DNA of 6,242 nucleotides from an uncultured Haemophilus sp. (GTDB lineage Bacteria; Pseudomonadota; Gammaproteobacteria; Enterobacterales; Pasteurellaceae): the NCBI GenBank assembly GCA_959600045.1, contig CAUGKJ010000056.1, positions 1 through 6,242 of the forward strand, in the 5' to 3' direction. The position numbers and the translations under genes were made by a program. Positions 1-5,721 of the stretch are shown here, in pieces. Positions within the stretch are counted from its first letter, which is position 1, and every line of letters starts with the position of its first letter. The notes below the pieces were generated by a model that was given only the letters and a program-made list of their open reading frames with translations, was not told where the DNA came from and searched no databases.

Positions 1-288
1 AATGAACAGCCTATTTCACAAAAAGAAGCCTATCAATGGTTTGCTTCTCTTATTGAAAATGTAAAAGCTCAAGCGCCATTAGAGAAAGTCTTATTTGAAT
101 TCCAAGCGGTGAATTGGCGAACTCAAAAACCAATTCCTGAATCCGAATTGATTGATTGGATGACGCTATTACAAAAAAATCATATTTATAGCTATGGCTA
201 CTATCCAGATAACTTTTTAACGAATCAACCGGATATGAACAAAATGAAACCGTATTTTTCCGTAAATACGAATGCAGGAAAAAAATAA
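1..288 (+). CDS. pgaB: PgaB, poly-beta-1,6-GlcNAc N-deacetylase, C-terminal end (5' partial)
   Basis: This is the last 95 codons of a gene that begins before the window; the frame is open from base 1 to TAA at 286-288. PgaB is the periplasmic/outer-membrane lipoprotein that partly de-N-acetylates PNAG and guides it to the export porin PgaA. It has an N-terminal deacetylase domain and a C-terminal glycoside-hydrolase-like domain, and only the end of the latter is here. The visible sequence has family-typical stretches: KVLFEFQAVNW, then PIPESELIDWM, then YGYYPDNF followed by QPDMNKMKP close to the end, which resemble the end of E. coli PgaB as I remember it (YYPDDF...HPDM). Assignment is reinforced by the immediate pgaC and pgaD neighbours. 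The stop codon overlaps the ribosome binding site of pgaC, so the two are probably translationally coupled. Nothing can be said about the catalytic deacetylase residues, which lie outside the window. Confidence 0.9.
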   Translation, partial: NEQPISQKEAYQWFASLIENVKAQAPLEKVLFEFQAVNWRTQKPIPESELIDWMTLLQKNHIYSYGYYPDNFLTNQPDMNKMKPYFSVNTNAGKK

Positions 289-297
289 GGATTGACT

Positions 298-1395
298 ATG
301 AACCAACAATTCTTAGAAGCCGTGAGTATCTTCGTATTCATGTATCCTGCTGGAATGGCGATATATTGGGTGACTGCAAGTCTGTGTTATTACCTTTTTA
401 TGGAAGGAAAACTTGGGCAACCAACTTTCCAACAAATGCCAAAAGAACGTGTTCCGATGGTCAGTATTATGGTGCCTTGTTATAACGAAGGAGATAACTT
501 AGATGAAGCTATTCCTTACTTGCTCCAACTCAGATACCCAAACTATGAACTGATCTTCATCAACGATGGCAGTAAAGATAACACGGGTGAAATTATTGAT
601 CGTTGGGCCAAAGCTGACGAACGCATCGTGGCGCTTCACCAAGAAAACCAAGGTAAAGCCAGTGCATTAAATCATGGCTTGTTAGTTGCTAAAGGTGAAT
701 ATGTTGCCTGTATTGATGGTGATGCCGTATTAGATTTCGATGCGATAGATTACATGGTGCAATCCCTCGAATTAAACCGTGCTTATGGCGCCGTTACCGG
801 AAACCCTCGAGTACGTAACCGCAGTACTATCTTAGGTCGTTTACAGGTGTCTGAATTTAGCTCCATCATTGGCCTAATCAAACGCGCTCAAAGTCTGATG
901 GGAACCATTTTCACGGTATCCGGCGTATGTTGTCTATTCCGCAAAGATGTGATGGAAGAAATTGGTGGCTGGAGTACCAATATGATCACCGAAGATATTG
1001 ATGTTAGTTGGAAAATTCAAACTGCTGGTTACAACATTATGTATGAACCCCGTGCTTTATGTTGGGTATTAATGCCTGAACGTCTTTATGGCTTATACAA
1101 ACAGCGTTTACGCTGGGCACAAGGTGGTGCTGAAACCATTCTCAAATATTTCCCTCAGGTCTGGCGTTGGAGAAACCGCCGTCTATGGCCAATGTATGCC
1201 GAATATTTTGTTACCGCAACTTGGGCAATCTTATTGGTTGTACTGGTTGCACTTGCACTATACCGCAAGATTACCTTAGGTATAGGTATTCAAAACATGG
1301 AGCTGTTTGAAACAAATATCTCGATCATGTTTTTTTCCTTCTTCTTACAGTGTCTCTTAAGCTTATACATTGATTCACGGTATGAAAAAGGATAG
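298..1395 (+). CDS. pgaC: PgaC, PNAG synthase glycosyltransferase, cut short by an in-frame amber codon
   Basis: PgaC is the inner-membrane family 2 glycosyltransferase that polymerises UDP-GlcNAc into PNAG together with PgaD. Seen from ATG 298: an N-terminal membrane segment (about residues 5-35), a GT-A domain with VPCYNE (60-65), FINDGS (D90), the metal/UDP-binding DGD (140-142), TED (231-233, catalytic-base region) and QRLRW (269-273, the QxxRW motif of processive synthases), then membrane segments at about 301-322 and 340-358. All catalytic motifs are intact. The product stops after 365 residues at TAG 1393-1395, yet the same frame runs on to TAA 1537-1539, giving a 413-residue protein if the amber position is counted. 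The expected last membrane segment and basic tail are therefore missing. ATG 298 is preferred over an in-frame TTG at 292 because AAGGA (287-291) sits 6 bases before the ATG and only touches the TTG. Whether the truncated enzyme works is unknown. Confidence 0.9.
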   Translation: MNQQFLEAVSIFVFMYPAGMAIYWVTASLCYYLFMEGKLGQPTFQQMPKERVPMVSIMVPCYNEGDNLDEAIPYLLQLRYPNYELIFINDGSKDNTGEIIDRWAKADERIVALHQENQGKASALNHGLLVAKGEYVACIDGDAVLDFDAIDYMVQSLELNRAYGAVTGNPRVRNRSTILGRLQVSEFSSIIGLIKRAQSLMGTIFTVSGVCCLFRKDVMEEIGGWSTNMITEDIDVSWKIQTAGYNIMYEPRALCWVLMPERLYGLYKQRLRWAQGGAETILKYFPQVWRWRNRRLWPMYAEYFVTATWAILLVVLVALALYRKITLGIGIQNMELFETNISIMFFSFFLQCLLSLYIDSRYEKG

Positions 1396-1539
1396 ATCCA
1401 ATATGGAATTTCCTGCATTTGGTATCCCTATGTTTATTGGTTACTCAATACGGTAACGTTACTCGTTGGAATCCCAAAAGCGATTTTTAGAAACAAGTCC
1501 AAGCTAGCTGTCTGGACAAGCCCTGACAGAGGAGTTTAA
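1396..1539 (+). pseudogene. pgaC: Untranslated 3' remnant of pgaC after the amber codon
   Basis: This stretch is in the same reading frame as pgaC and has no further stop until TAA 1537-1539. It encodes 47 residues starting IQYGISCIWYPYVYWLLN, a hydrophobic segment fitting the last membrane helix of PgaC, followed by IPKAIFRNKSK and the tail VWTSPDRGV. E. coli PgaC, as I recall it, has the same arrangement (helix, then a PKAL-like basic stretch, then a W-SPDRG tail). So this is the normal C-terminus, separated from the body only by TAG at 1393-1395. A single-base change from a Leu codon such as TTG would explain it. It would be translated only by amber suppression or readthrough. It also contains the pgaD ribosome binding site. 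Confidence 0.85.
1530..1534 (+). promoter_or_regulatory. Ribosome binding site of pgaD inside the pgaC reading frame
   Basis: AGGAG lies 8 bases before ATG 1543 and fixes the pgaD start. It overlaps the last codons of full-length pgaC, so pgaD would normally be translated as ribosomes finish pgaC. With ribosomes released at the amber codon about 150 bases earlier, that coupling should be weakened (inference). Confidence 0.75.
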
Positions 1540-1542
1540 ATA

Positions 1543-1818
1543 ATGGCAACCGCCACTTTACAACAATTGATGGTTATTAATAAAGGTAGCAGCCTTCCCT
1601 TGCTGATTAAAGCCAAAAGCTTTGTACTAGATCTAGTTACCTGGGCTTTATGGGCTTATATCATCACTTTTGTCGCGAGATATGCGGAACGCATCTTCAC
1701 TAAACCGATTCTGGAAAGTTTCTTTTTTGTTGATGTGGTCAGCATCATGTTTTCTGTCTCTGCGGTATTGGTCATCTTGGCTTATATTTGGTCTATTCTT
1801 ACCGTAGCAAAAGAATAA
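1543..1818 (+). CDS. pgaD: PgaD, PNAG synthase accessory membrane subunit, short form
   Basis: PgaD is a small inner-membrane protein that pairs with PgaC. In E. coli the PgaC-PgaD pair binds cyclic-di-GMP, which stabilises the complex and switches on PNAG synthesis. The 91-residue product here has the expected two membrane segments, about residues 26-45 (LDLVTWALWAYIITFVA, with the Trp-rich pattern typical of the family) and 62-86 (VDVVSIMFSVSAVLVILAYIW). Identification rests on this topology and on position directly after pgaC; similarity to E. coli PgaD outside the helices is low. E. coli PgaD is 137 residues with a cytoplasmic tail of about 50 residues after the second helix. Here the protein ends five residues after the helix, at VAKE, and no other frame downstream supplies a tail before the terminator. 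It is either a naturally short version or a shortened gene. The start is fixed by AGGAG at 1530-1534. Confidence 0.8.
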   Translation: MATATLQQLMVINKGSSLPLLIKAKSFVLDLVTWALWAYIITFVARYAERIFTKPILESFFFVDVVSIMFSVSAVLVILAYIWSILTVAKE

Positions 1819-1842
1819 CTCGCAAAAAACTTAATATAAAAA

Positions 1843-1876
1843 AACCGCACTTTGGTTAACAAATCAAAGTGCGGTT
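1843..1876. terminator. Bidirectional terminator made of two inverted DNA uptake signals (pga operon / pckA)
   Basis: The arms AACCGCACTTTG (1843-1854) and CAAAGTGCGGTT (1865-1876) are a perfect 12-bp inverted repeat around a 10-base loop. On the plus strand the stem is followed by ATTTTT (1877-1882). On the minus strand it is followed by a run of seven T (complement of the A run at 1838-1844, partly overlapping the arm). It sits between the ends of convergent pgaD (stop 1818) and pckA (stop 1917), so it can end transcription from both sides. Each arm contains a complete Haemophilus-type uptake signal core: ACCGCACTT at 1844-1852 (minus orientation) and AAGTGCGGT at 1867-1875 (plus). Paired uptake signals acting as terminators are well known in Haemophilus influenzae. 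Confidence 0.93.
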
Positions 1877-1914
1877 ATTTTTAGAAATGTTTAATTAGAT
1901 ACAATATTCTCTAA

Positions 1915-3531
1915 TTAAGCTTTTGGACCTGCTGCGATAAGCGCTTTACCTTCTGCATTAGTCGCATATTTTTCGAAGTTTTTCACGAAACGTCCAGCAA
2001 GGTCTTTCGCTTTCGCTTCCCATTGTGCTTTATCTGCATAAGTATCACGAGGGTCTAAGATCGCAGGATCTACACCTGGTAATGCTTTTGGAATCGCTAA
2101 ATCAAAGATTGGTAACTCGCCCATTTCTGCTTTTTCGATAGAACCATCTAAGATTGCATCGATAATACCACGAGTATCTTTGATTGAGATACGTTTACCT
2201 GTACCGTTCCAACCAGTATTAACTAAGTAAGCTTCTGCACCTGCAGCTTGCATACGTTTAACTAACACTTGAGCATATTGTGTTGGGTGGAGAGTTAAGA
2301 ACGCTGCACCAAAACATGCTGAGAAGGTTGGAGTTGGCTCAGTAATACCACGCTCTGTACCGGCTAATTTAGCAGTGAAACCAGATAAGAAGTAGTATTT
2401 GGTTTGCTCTGGTGTCAATTTAGACACTGGAGGTAACACACCGAATGCGTCCGCAGTTAAGAAAATCACTTTCGTTGCATGACCAGCACGAGATACTGGT
2501 TTAACAATATTATCAATGTGATAAATTGGGTAAGATACACGAGTATTTTCAGTTTTAGAACCATCATCGAAATCAACTGAACCATCTGCACGAACCACGA
2601 CGTTTTCTAATAACGCATCACGACGAATTGCACGATAAATATCTGGTTCATTTTCTTCAGAAAGATGGATAGTTTTCGCGTAGCAACCACCTTCAAAGTT
2701 GAAAATACCAACATCATCCCAACCGTGCTCATCGTCACCGATTAATTCACGTTTTGGATCGGTAGAAAGTGTTGTTTTACCTGTACCTGATAAACCGAAG
2801 AAAATTGCTACATCACCGTCTTTACCTACGTTAGCAGAACAGTGCATTGCACCTACACCTTTAAGTGGTAGGAAGTAGTTCATCATTGAGAACATACCTT
2901 TCTTCATTTCACCGCCGTACCAAGTACCACCGATTAATTGAATACGCTCAGTTAAGTTAAATGCAACGAAGTTTTCAGAGTTCAAACCTTGTTCTTTCCA
3001 GTTCGGGTTGGTGCATTTAGAGCCATTCATGACCACGAAATCTGGTTTAAAAGTTTTTAATTGTTCTTCTGTCGGACGAATAAACATATTTTTCACAAAG
3101 TGTGCTTGCCATGCTACTTCAGTCACAATACGCACTGCGATACGGTCTTGTTCACTTGCGCCACAGAAACCATCAACCACGAATAAACGTTTACCAGAAA
3201 GTTGTTTAGTTACAAGACCTTTCAAGCTTGACCAAGTTTCTTGAGTCATTGGTTTATTATCGTTTTTCGCCACATCAGAAGTCCACCACACAGTATCTTT
3301 TGTGGTATCATCTAAAACGATGTATTTGTCTTTCGGTGAACGACCGGTAAAGATCCCTGTATCAACAGCCACCGCGCCAGTTGTGGTAAGTGTCCCTTTT
3401 TCAAAGCCTTCTAAGCCTGGTTTTGTCTCTTCTTCAAAAAGCTGTTCATAACTTGGGTTATAAACCACTTCTTTAACATCATGAATACCAACGGCTTCAA
3501 GTTCTTTAATTACGTTTTTAACATCAGTCAT
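1915..3531 (-). CDS. pckA: Phosphoenolpyruvate carboxykinase (ATP-dependent)
   Basis: Cytosolic enzyme (EC 4.1.1.49) that interconverts oxaloacetate + ATP and phosphoenolpyruvate + CO2 + ADP. In most bacteria it starts gluconeogenesis; in several Pasteurellaceae it is thought to run towards oxaloacetate, fixing CO2 for fumarate/succinate production. The 538-residue product is full length (E. coli 540) and collinear with the E. coli enzyme at an offset of two. Visible sites: R64 in [10 protein letters not shown] (substrate), Y205 and K210-K211 in [10 protein letters not shown]230 in MHCSAN (metal/substrate), the P-loop GLSGTGKTT (246-254) with K252 and T253, the acidic metal-binding pair D266-D267 in LIGDDEHGW, and R331. 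No lesion is seen. ATG 3531 is preceded by a good ribosome site, AGAGGTG (complement of 3536-3542). It is a single-gene unit, convergent with the pga operon and divergent from the esterase, with a CRP-type site upstream. Confidence 0.98.
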   Translation of the reverse strand: MTDVKNVIKELEAVGIHDVKEVVYNPSYEQLFEEETKPGLEGFEKGTLTTTGAVAVDTGIFTGRSPKDKYIVLDDTTKDTVWWTSDVAKNDNKPMTQETWSSLKGLVTKQLSGKRLFVVDGFCGASEQDRIAVRIVTEVAWQAHFVKNMFIRPTEEQLKTFKPDFVVMNGSKCTNPNWKEQGLNSENFVAFNLTERIQLIGGTWYGGEMKKGMFSMMNYFLPLKGVGAMHCSANVGKDGDVAIFFGLSGTGKTTLSTDPKRELIGDDEHGWDDVGIFNFEGGCYAKTIHLSEENEPDIYRAIRRDALLENVVVRADGSVDFDDGSKTENTRVSYPIYHIDNIVKPVSRAGHATKVIFLTADAFGVLPPVSKLTPEQTKYYFLSGFTAKLAGTERGITEPTPTFSACFGAAFLTLHPTQYAQVLVKRMQAAGAEAYLVNTGWNGTGKRISIKDTRGIIDAILDGSIEKAEMGELPIFDLAIPKALPGVDPAILDPRDTYADKAQWEAKAKDLAGRFVKNFEKYATNAEGKALIAAGPKA

Positions 3532-3573
3532 AGTTCACCTCTTAATTAAAGTTTAAAAATTTTTCCTATGTTT

Positions 3574-3579
3574 ATTGTA
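3574..3579 (-). promoter_or_regulatory. Probable -10 element of the pckA promoter
   Basis: Read on the minus strand this is TACAAT, one base from the TATAAT consensus. It predicts a transcription start near 3567 and a leader of about 36 bases. The CRP-like site at 3598-3619 is then centred at -41.5, the classic class II activator position, which replaces the need for a -35 box. A perfect TTGACA is present at 3587-3592 (minus) but has no good -10 partner: 17 bases on lies only ATAGGA. The start site is inferred, not measured. Confidence 0.55.
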
Positions 3580-3597
3580 TGGGAATTGTCAAAAAAA

Positions 3598-3619
3598 AAA
3601 TGTTAACTAGATCTCATTT
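3598..3619. promoter_or_regulatory. crp site: CRP (cAMP receptor protein) binding site upstream of pckA
   Basis: The core reads TGTTA-ACTAGA-TCTCA, against TGTGA-N6-TCACA for the CRP consensus. By eye it matches 19 of 22 positions of the extended palindromic consensus, including the AAA and TTT flanks and the central CTAGATC. It lies about 78 bases before the pckA start codon and at -41.5 from the inferred start site, as expected for class II activation. CRP control of pckA is established in E. coli and sensible for a gluconeogenic gene. It is more than 110 bases from the inferred start of the divergent esterase gene, so control in that direction is less likely. Confidence 0.75.
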
Positions 3620-3684
3620 TTGAACATTCATTGGAAAATTCTACCCCTTTTTAGGTGGTTTAAGAGGCTAAGGATACAACAAGG

Positions 3685-3714
3685 TTGATTTACCCATCAT
3701 ATTTTCGATATAGT
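3685..3714 (+). promoter_or_regulatory. Probable sigma-70 promoter of the esterase gene
   Basis: TTGATT (3685-3690) and TATAGT (3709-3714) are separated by 18 bases and each match the -35 and -10 consensus at four or five of six positions. The predicted start is near 3721, leaving a leader of about 26 bases before ATG 3747. The -10 box touches the Fur-box-like site at 3714-3728, an arrangement that would allow repression by blocking RNA polymerase. Confidence 0.5.
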
Positions 3715-3728
3715 GAGAACTATTATCA
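3714..3728 (+). promoter_or_regulatory. fur box: Candidate Fur box over the esterase transcription start
   Basis: TGAGAACTATTATCA matches the 7-1-7 Fur consensus TGATAATNATTATCA at 12 of 14 defined positions, with a perfect right half (ATTATCA). Against the older 19-base consensus the window 3709-3727 matches 14 of 19 by eye. It overlaps the inferred -10/start region and stands directly before an exported esterase related to siderophore esterases, a natural Fur target. The pattern is AT-rich, so chance similarity is possible in this genome. Confidence 0.5.
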
Positions 3729-3746
3729 ACTCAAGACTCAATAACT

Positions 3747-4613
3747 ATGTTCTCATTTTTGCGTTTACCCTTTTTATTTTGTCTGCTGATATTTACGCAA
3801 ATCACGCAAGCAGAACCCGACTTTAAGATTCCACCTATTCAAGAAAACATGAAAAAAATGTATCAAATTCAACAAAAAGATTTTACCTTTGAAGACAAAC
3901 ATTACCGCTTGTTTATTGCGGTACCACCAAAAACATCGCAAAAACTGACCGCACTTTACACGTTAGATGGCAATGCTCAATTTCCAATAGCAGTGAATGC
4001 TGTCAATCCCAATAAACCTCTCCCGCTTATTGTCGGTATCGGTTATGTATCTGATAAAGCTTATGTTATTGAAGAACGCACGAGAGACTACACTTTCCCG
4101 GCAGAAGGTGCCGAATTTGCCAAAGGAGGAAAAGCCGCCGATTTTCTACGTTTTATTCAACAAGACGTAAAGCCTTATATTGAACAGCATTTCGATATTA
4201 ATAAGGAAAAACAATATTTCTTTGGCCATTCTTTTGGTGGATTATTTGGATTGTACGTACTCTTCCATCAACCGGATTTATTTCAATATTACACCTTGGC
4301 AAGCCCTTCTCTTTGGTGGGGAAATGGTTCATTTTTACCTCAAAATGAACCATGGATTAGCAAAAAACCATCACATATTCTGATCACATTAGGCTATTAT
4401 GAAGAGCATCCTGACCAGGATCCGAATATGACTGAAGAACAATTACAGCGCATTAATCAACGGAAACAAATGCGAACAATCAATGCGCATCAATTGGCGG
4501 AAATATTGGAAAAACAAGGTAATTCCGTGGAATTTATTTCAATTCCCAATAAAAACCATGGTGGTTCGATTCCGGATGCCATCAAACATTGCTTGGAACA
4601 AGTTCAACAATAA
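3747..4613 (+). CDS. Exported alpha/beta hydrolase, IroE/Fes-like (siderophore-type) esterase
   Basis: A 288-residue serine esterase of the putative esterase (esterase D-like) family, which includes the siderophore esterases IroE and Fes. Residues 1-22 form a signal peptide: a Leu/Phe-rich core (LPFLFCLLIF) then ITQA, with likely cleavage before EPDF, so the enzyme should work in the periplasm. Family features in order: YTLDGNAQF (71-79), RTRDYTFP (111-118), the nucleophile elbow GHSFGG (160-165, Ser162), ASPSLWW (185-191) and the probable catalytic His271 in NHGGSIP. The acid is likely among the E/D residues at 219-225. By analogy it could hydrolyse an ester-linked iron chelator taken up from other bacteria, but the substrate is not shown by the sequence and no receptor or transport gene is adjacent. 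The start is set by the signal peptide; an in-frame stop lies at 3714-3716 and no clear ribosome site is visible. The gene also holds one Haemophilus-type and one Actinobacillus-type uptake signal. It is intact and has its own promoter and terminator. Confidence 0.82.
   Translation: MFSFLRLPFLFCLLIFTQITQAEPDFKIPPIQENMKKMYQIQQKDFTFEDKHYRLFIAVPPKTSQKLTALYTLDGNAQFPIAVNAVNPNKPLPLIVGIGYVSDKAYVIEERTRDYTFPAEGAEFAKGGKAADFLRFIQQDVKPYIEQHFDINKEKQYFFGHSFGGLFGLYVLFHQPDLFQYYTLASPSLWWGNGSFLPQNEPWISKKPSHILITLGYYEEHPDQDPNMTEEQLQRINQRKQMRTINAHQLAEILEKQGNSVEFISIPNKNHGGSIPDAIKHCLEQVQQ
3904..3912 (-). other. Actinobacillus pleuropneumoniae-type uptake signal core
   Basis: ACCGCTTGT is the reverse complement of ACAAGCGGT, the uptake signal core of the other Pasteurellaceae dialect. 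One chance hit to a 9-mer in a window of this size is not rare (roughly one in twenty), and it lies in coding sequence (Arg-Leu codons), so it may mean nothing. Confidence 0.3.
3948..3956 (-). other. Haemophilus-type DNA uptake signal (USS) inside the esterase gene
   Basis: ACCGCACTT is the exact reverse complement of the core AAGTGCGGT, which directs preferential uptake of kin DNA in naturally competent Haemophilus-group species. It is read as Thr-Ala-Leu in the esterase, the usual coding compromise for this signal. Confidence 0.85.
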
Positions 4614-4623
4614 AAGAGCATAA

Positions 4624-4655
4624 AAAAATCCCCGTTATCATGAACGGGGATTTTT
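4624..4655. terminator. Bidirectional rho-independent terminator between the esterase gene and hslO
   Basis: AAAAATCCCCGTT (4624-4636) and AACGGGGATTTTT (4643-4655) form a perfect 13-bp stem with a six-base loop ATCATG. The CCCCG/CGGGG core is flanked by A and T runs, so either transcript has a U tract after the stem. It begins 11 bases after the esterase stop and ends one base before the hslO stop, serving both convergent genes. Confidence 0.95.
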
Positions 4656-4656
4656 C

Positions 4657-5523
4657 TTATTGGGCTTGTTTGAGTTTATCAATGGCTTCTTTATTGAAGA
4701 AGTAATGCGTGCCACAACATTCACACTGCATATCAATGCTGCCTTTATGTTCTTCTAAAATTTCCTCAATTTCAGCTTCTGGAATCAGTAATAATGCTGC
4801 CCCAGAACGCTCAGGTGAGCAACCACATAAGAATGAAACGGCTTGAGGTTCAAAAACTTCCACTACTTCTTCGTGGTATAAACGATAAAGCAATTCTTCT
4901 GCAGGTAATCCAAATAACTCCTCATCTTTAACGGTTGCAGCTAAAGTCGTTAAATGTTCAAAATCTTCTGGTGTACCTTGACCATCTGGCATAATCTGTA
5001 GCAACATTCCTGCAGCAACTGGTTTGCCATCATATTCACCTGTGCGAATAATAAGCTGAGTTTGTAATTGTTCTGAACGGACAAAATAGTCTTCTAAACA
5101 TTCCGTAATGGTTGGCTTATCTAAACCGATAACGCCTTGATAACGCTCACCCTCGGTTGGAGCAATCGTAATCACTAATACGCCTTTGCCGATCATATCA
5201 TGCAAGCTCATGCCATCTTGAATCTCACCTTGCACACGGGCTAATGCACGAATTTGTTGCTGATCATTGCCATTAACTAAGGCTAATTTTAATGGACCAT
5301 CACCTTGAATTTGAACCGTAATATTACCGTTAAATTTTAATGTTGCGGTCAACAAATTCGTCGCCACCATCATCTCGCCCAGTAAGTTTTGCACGGCTTT
5401 TGGATAATGGTGGGTATTCAATGTATCAGTAAAGGTTTGGTTTAATCGTACCCATTCACCACGCACGGCACGGTTTTGGAAAAGGTAACGGTAAAGTTTG
5501 TCATTGTCTTGAGTGTAATTCAT
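4657..5523 (-). CDS. hslO: Hsp33, redox-regulated molecular chaperone
   Basis: Cytosolic holdase chaperone that is inactive while reduced and zinc-bound. It is switched on by oxidants (peroxide plus heat, hypochlorous acid), which release the zinc and unfold the C-terminal half, exposing a client-binding surface. The 288-residue product is full length for the family. The N-terminal domain carries the typical GDGPLKLALV stretch (about residues 74-83). The C-terminal zinc switch is C233-x-C235, 31 residues, then C267-x-x-C270 in QCECCGTHYFF, fitting the CxCx(27-32)CxxC rule. Cys269 inside the second pair is additional; E. coli has Tyr there as I recall (CDYC). ATG 5523 is preceded by AGGA (complement of 5531-5534) at 7 bases. 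It is a single gene with its own terminator at 4624-4655. A weak heat-shock-like promoter, TTTGAAC (5586-5592, minus) with CCAAAATT (5563-5570, minus) 15 bases apart, is possible but not convincing. Confidence 0.97.
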   Translation of the reverse strand: MNYTQDNDKLYRYLFQNRAVRGEWVRLNQTFTDTLNTHHYPKAVQNLLGEMMVATNLLTATLKFNGNITVQIQGDGPLKLALVNGNDQQQIRALARVQGEIQDGMSLHDMIGKGVLVITIAPTEGERYQGVIGLDKPTITECLEDYFVRSEQLQTQLIIRTGEYDGKPVAAGMLLQIMPDGQGTPEDFEHLTTLAATVKDEELFGLPAEELLYRLYHEEVVEVFEPQAVSFLCGCSPERSGAALLLIPEAEIEEILEEHKGSIDMQCECCGTHYFFNKEAIDKLKQAQ

Positions 5524-5552
5524 TATTTATTCCTATTTATTCTTTGAGTAAA

Positions 5553-5561
5553 AAGTACGGT
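5553..5561 (+). other. Degenerate uptake signal (one mismatch) upstream of hslO
   Basis: AAGTACGGT differs from AAGTGCGGT at one position. It is followed by CAATTTTGG, resembling the AT-rich segment that normally flanks the true signal. It looks like a decayed or incipient copy. It lies 30 bases before the hslO start codon and 48 bases from the intact, oppositely oriented signal at 5610-5618, too far apart for a tight hairpin. Confidence 0.5.
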
Positions 5562-5609
5562 CAATTTTGGTCATAAATCGTAAATGTTCAAAAAAGAAGT
5601 CACTTTGTC

Positions 5610-5618
5610 ACCGCACTT
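5610..5618 (-). other. Haemophilus-type DNA uptake signal (USS) in the hslO-porin spacer
   Basis: ACCGCACTT is an exact reverse-complement copy of the AAGTGCGGT core, lying in non-coding DNA between the divergent end of the porin gene and the start of hslO. The rest of the spacer (5524-5721) holds the hslO ribosome site, a degenerate signal and the porin terminator; I see no gene in it. Confidence 0.85.
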
Positions 5619-5661
5619 TGTGCCTGTGCAGTATTATGGGGGTGAAAATCAAAATTACAAG

Positions 5662-5696
5662 CCAAAAAGAAAAGCGGATAGCTTTCACTATCCGCT
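5662..5696 (-). terminator. Rho-independent terminator of the porin gene
   Basis: The arms AGCGGATAG (5673-5681) and CTATCCGCT (5688-5696) pair perfectly over 9 bp with a six-base loop. Read on the minus strand, the stem is followed by TTTCTTTTTGG, a U-rich tail. It starts about 26 bases after the porin stop codon. On the plus strand no T run follows, so it works in the porin direction only. Confidence 0.85.
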
Positions 5697-5721
5697 CGCT
5701 TTATAAGATTAAACTGATAAA

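Noticed and set aside
292..297. In-frame TTG start codon two codons before the chosen pgaC ATG
   Set aside because: The ribosome site AAGGA (287-291) directly abuts the TTG but has a proper 6-base spacing to ATG 298.
1088..1279. 63-codon frame inside pgaC on the plus strand
   Set aside because: It overlaps the conserved QxxRW region of pgaC in another frame and has no protein-like character of its own.
1390..1420. Frameshift as the cause of the early pgaC end
   Set aside because: The PgaC-like C-terminal residues continue in the same frame straight after TAG, so a base substitution explains it and no indel is needed.
1843..1876. Inverted repeat as a CRISPR repeat or insertion-sequence end
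   Set aside because: It is a single inverted pair of the standard uptake signal with terminator geometry; there is no array, transposase gene or target duplication.
3008..3244. 78-codon plus-strand frame antisense to pckA
   Set aside because: It lies wholly opposite a highly conserved gene, with no ribosome site or promoter; it is a shadow.
3587..3592. Perfect TTGACA (minus strand) as the -35 box of pckA
   Set aside because: No acceptable -10 hexamer lies 16-18 bases downstream, whereas TACAAT at 3574-3579 fits CRP class II geometry. It could still contribute weakly.
4180..4383. 67-codon plus-strand frame inside the esterase gene
   Set aside because: Shadow of the esterase active-site region in another frame, with no independent support.
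5563..5592. Heat-shock sigma-32-type promoter for hslO
   Set aside because: The -35-like TTTGAAC is fair, but the -10-like CCAAAATT matches only about five of eight positions, so it is not listed as a feature.
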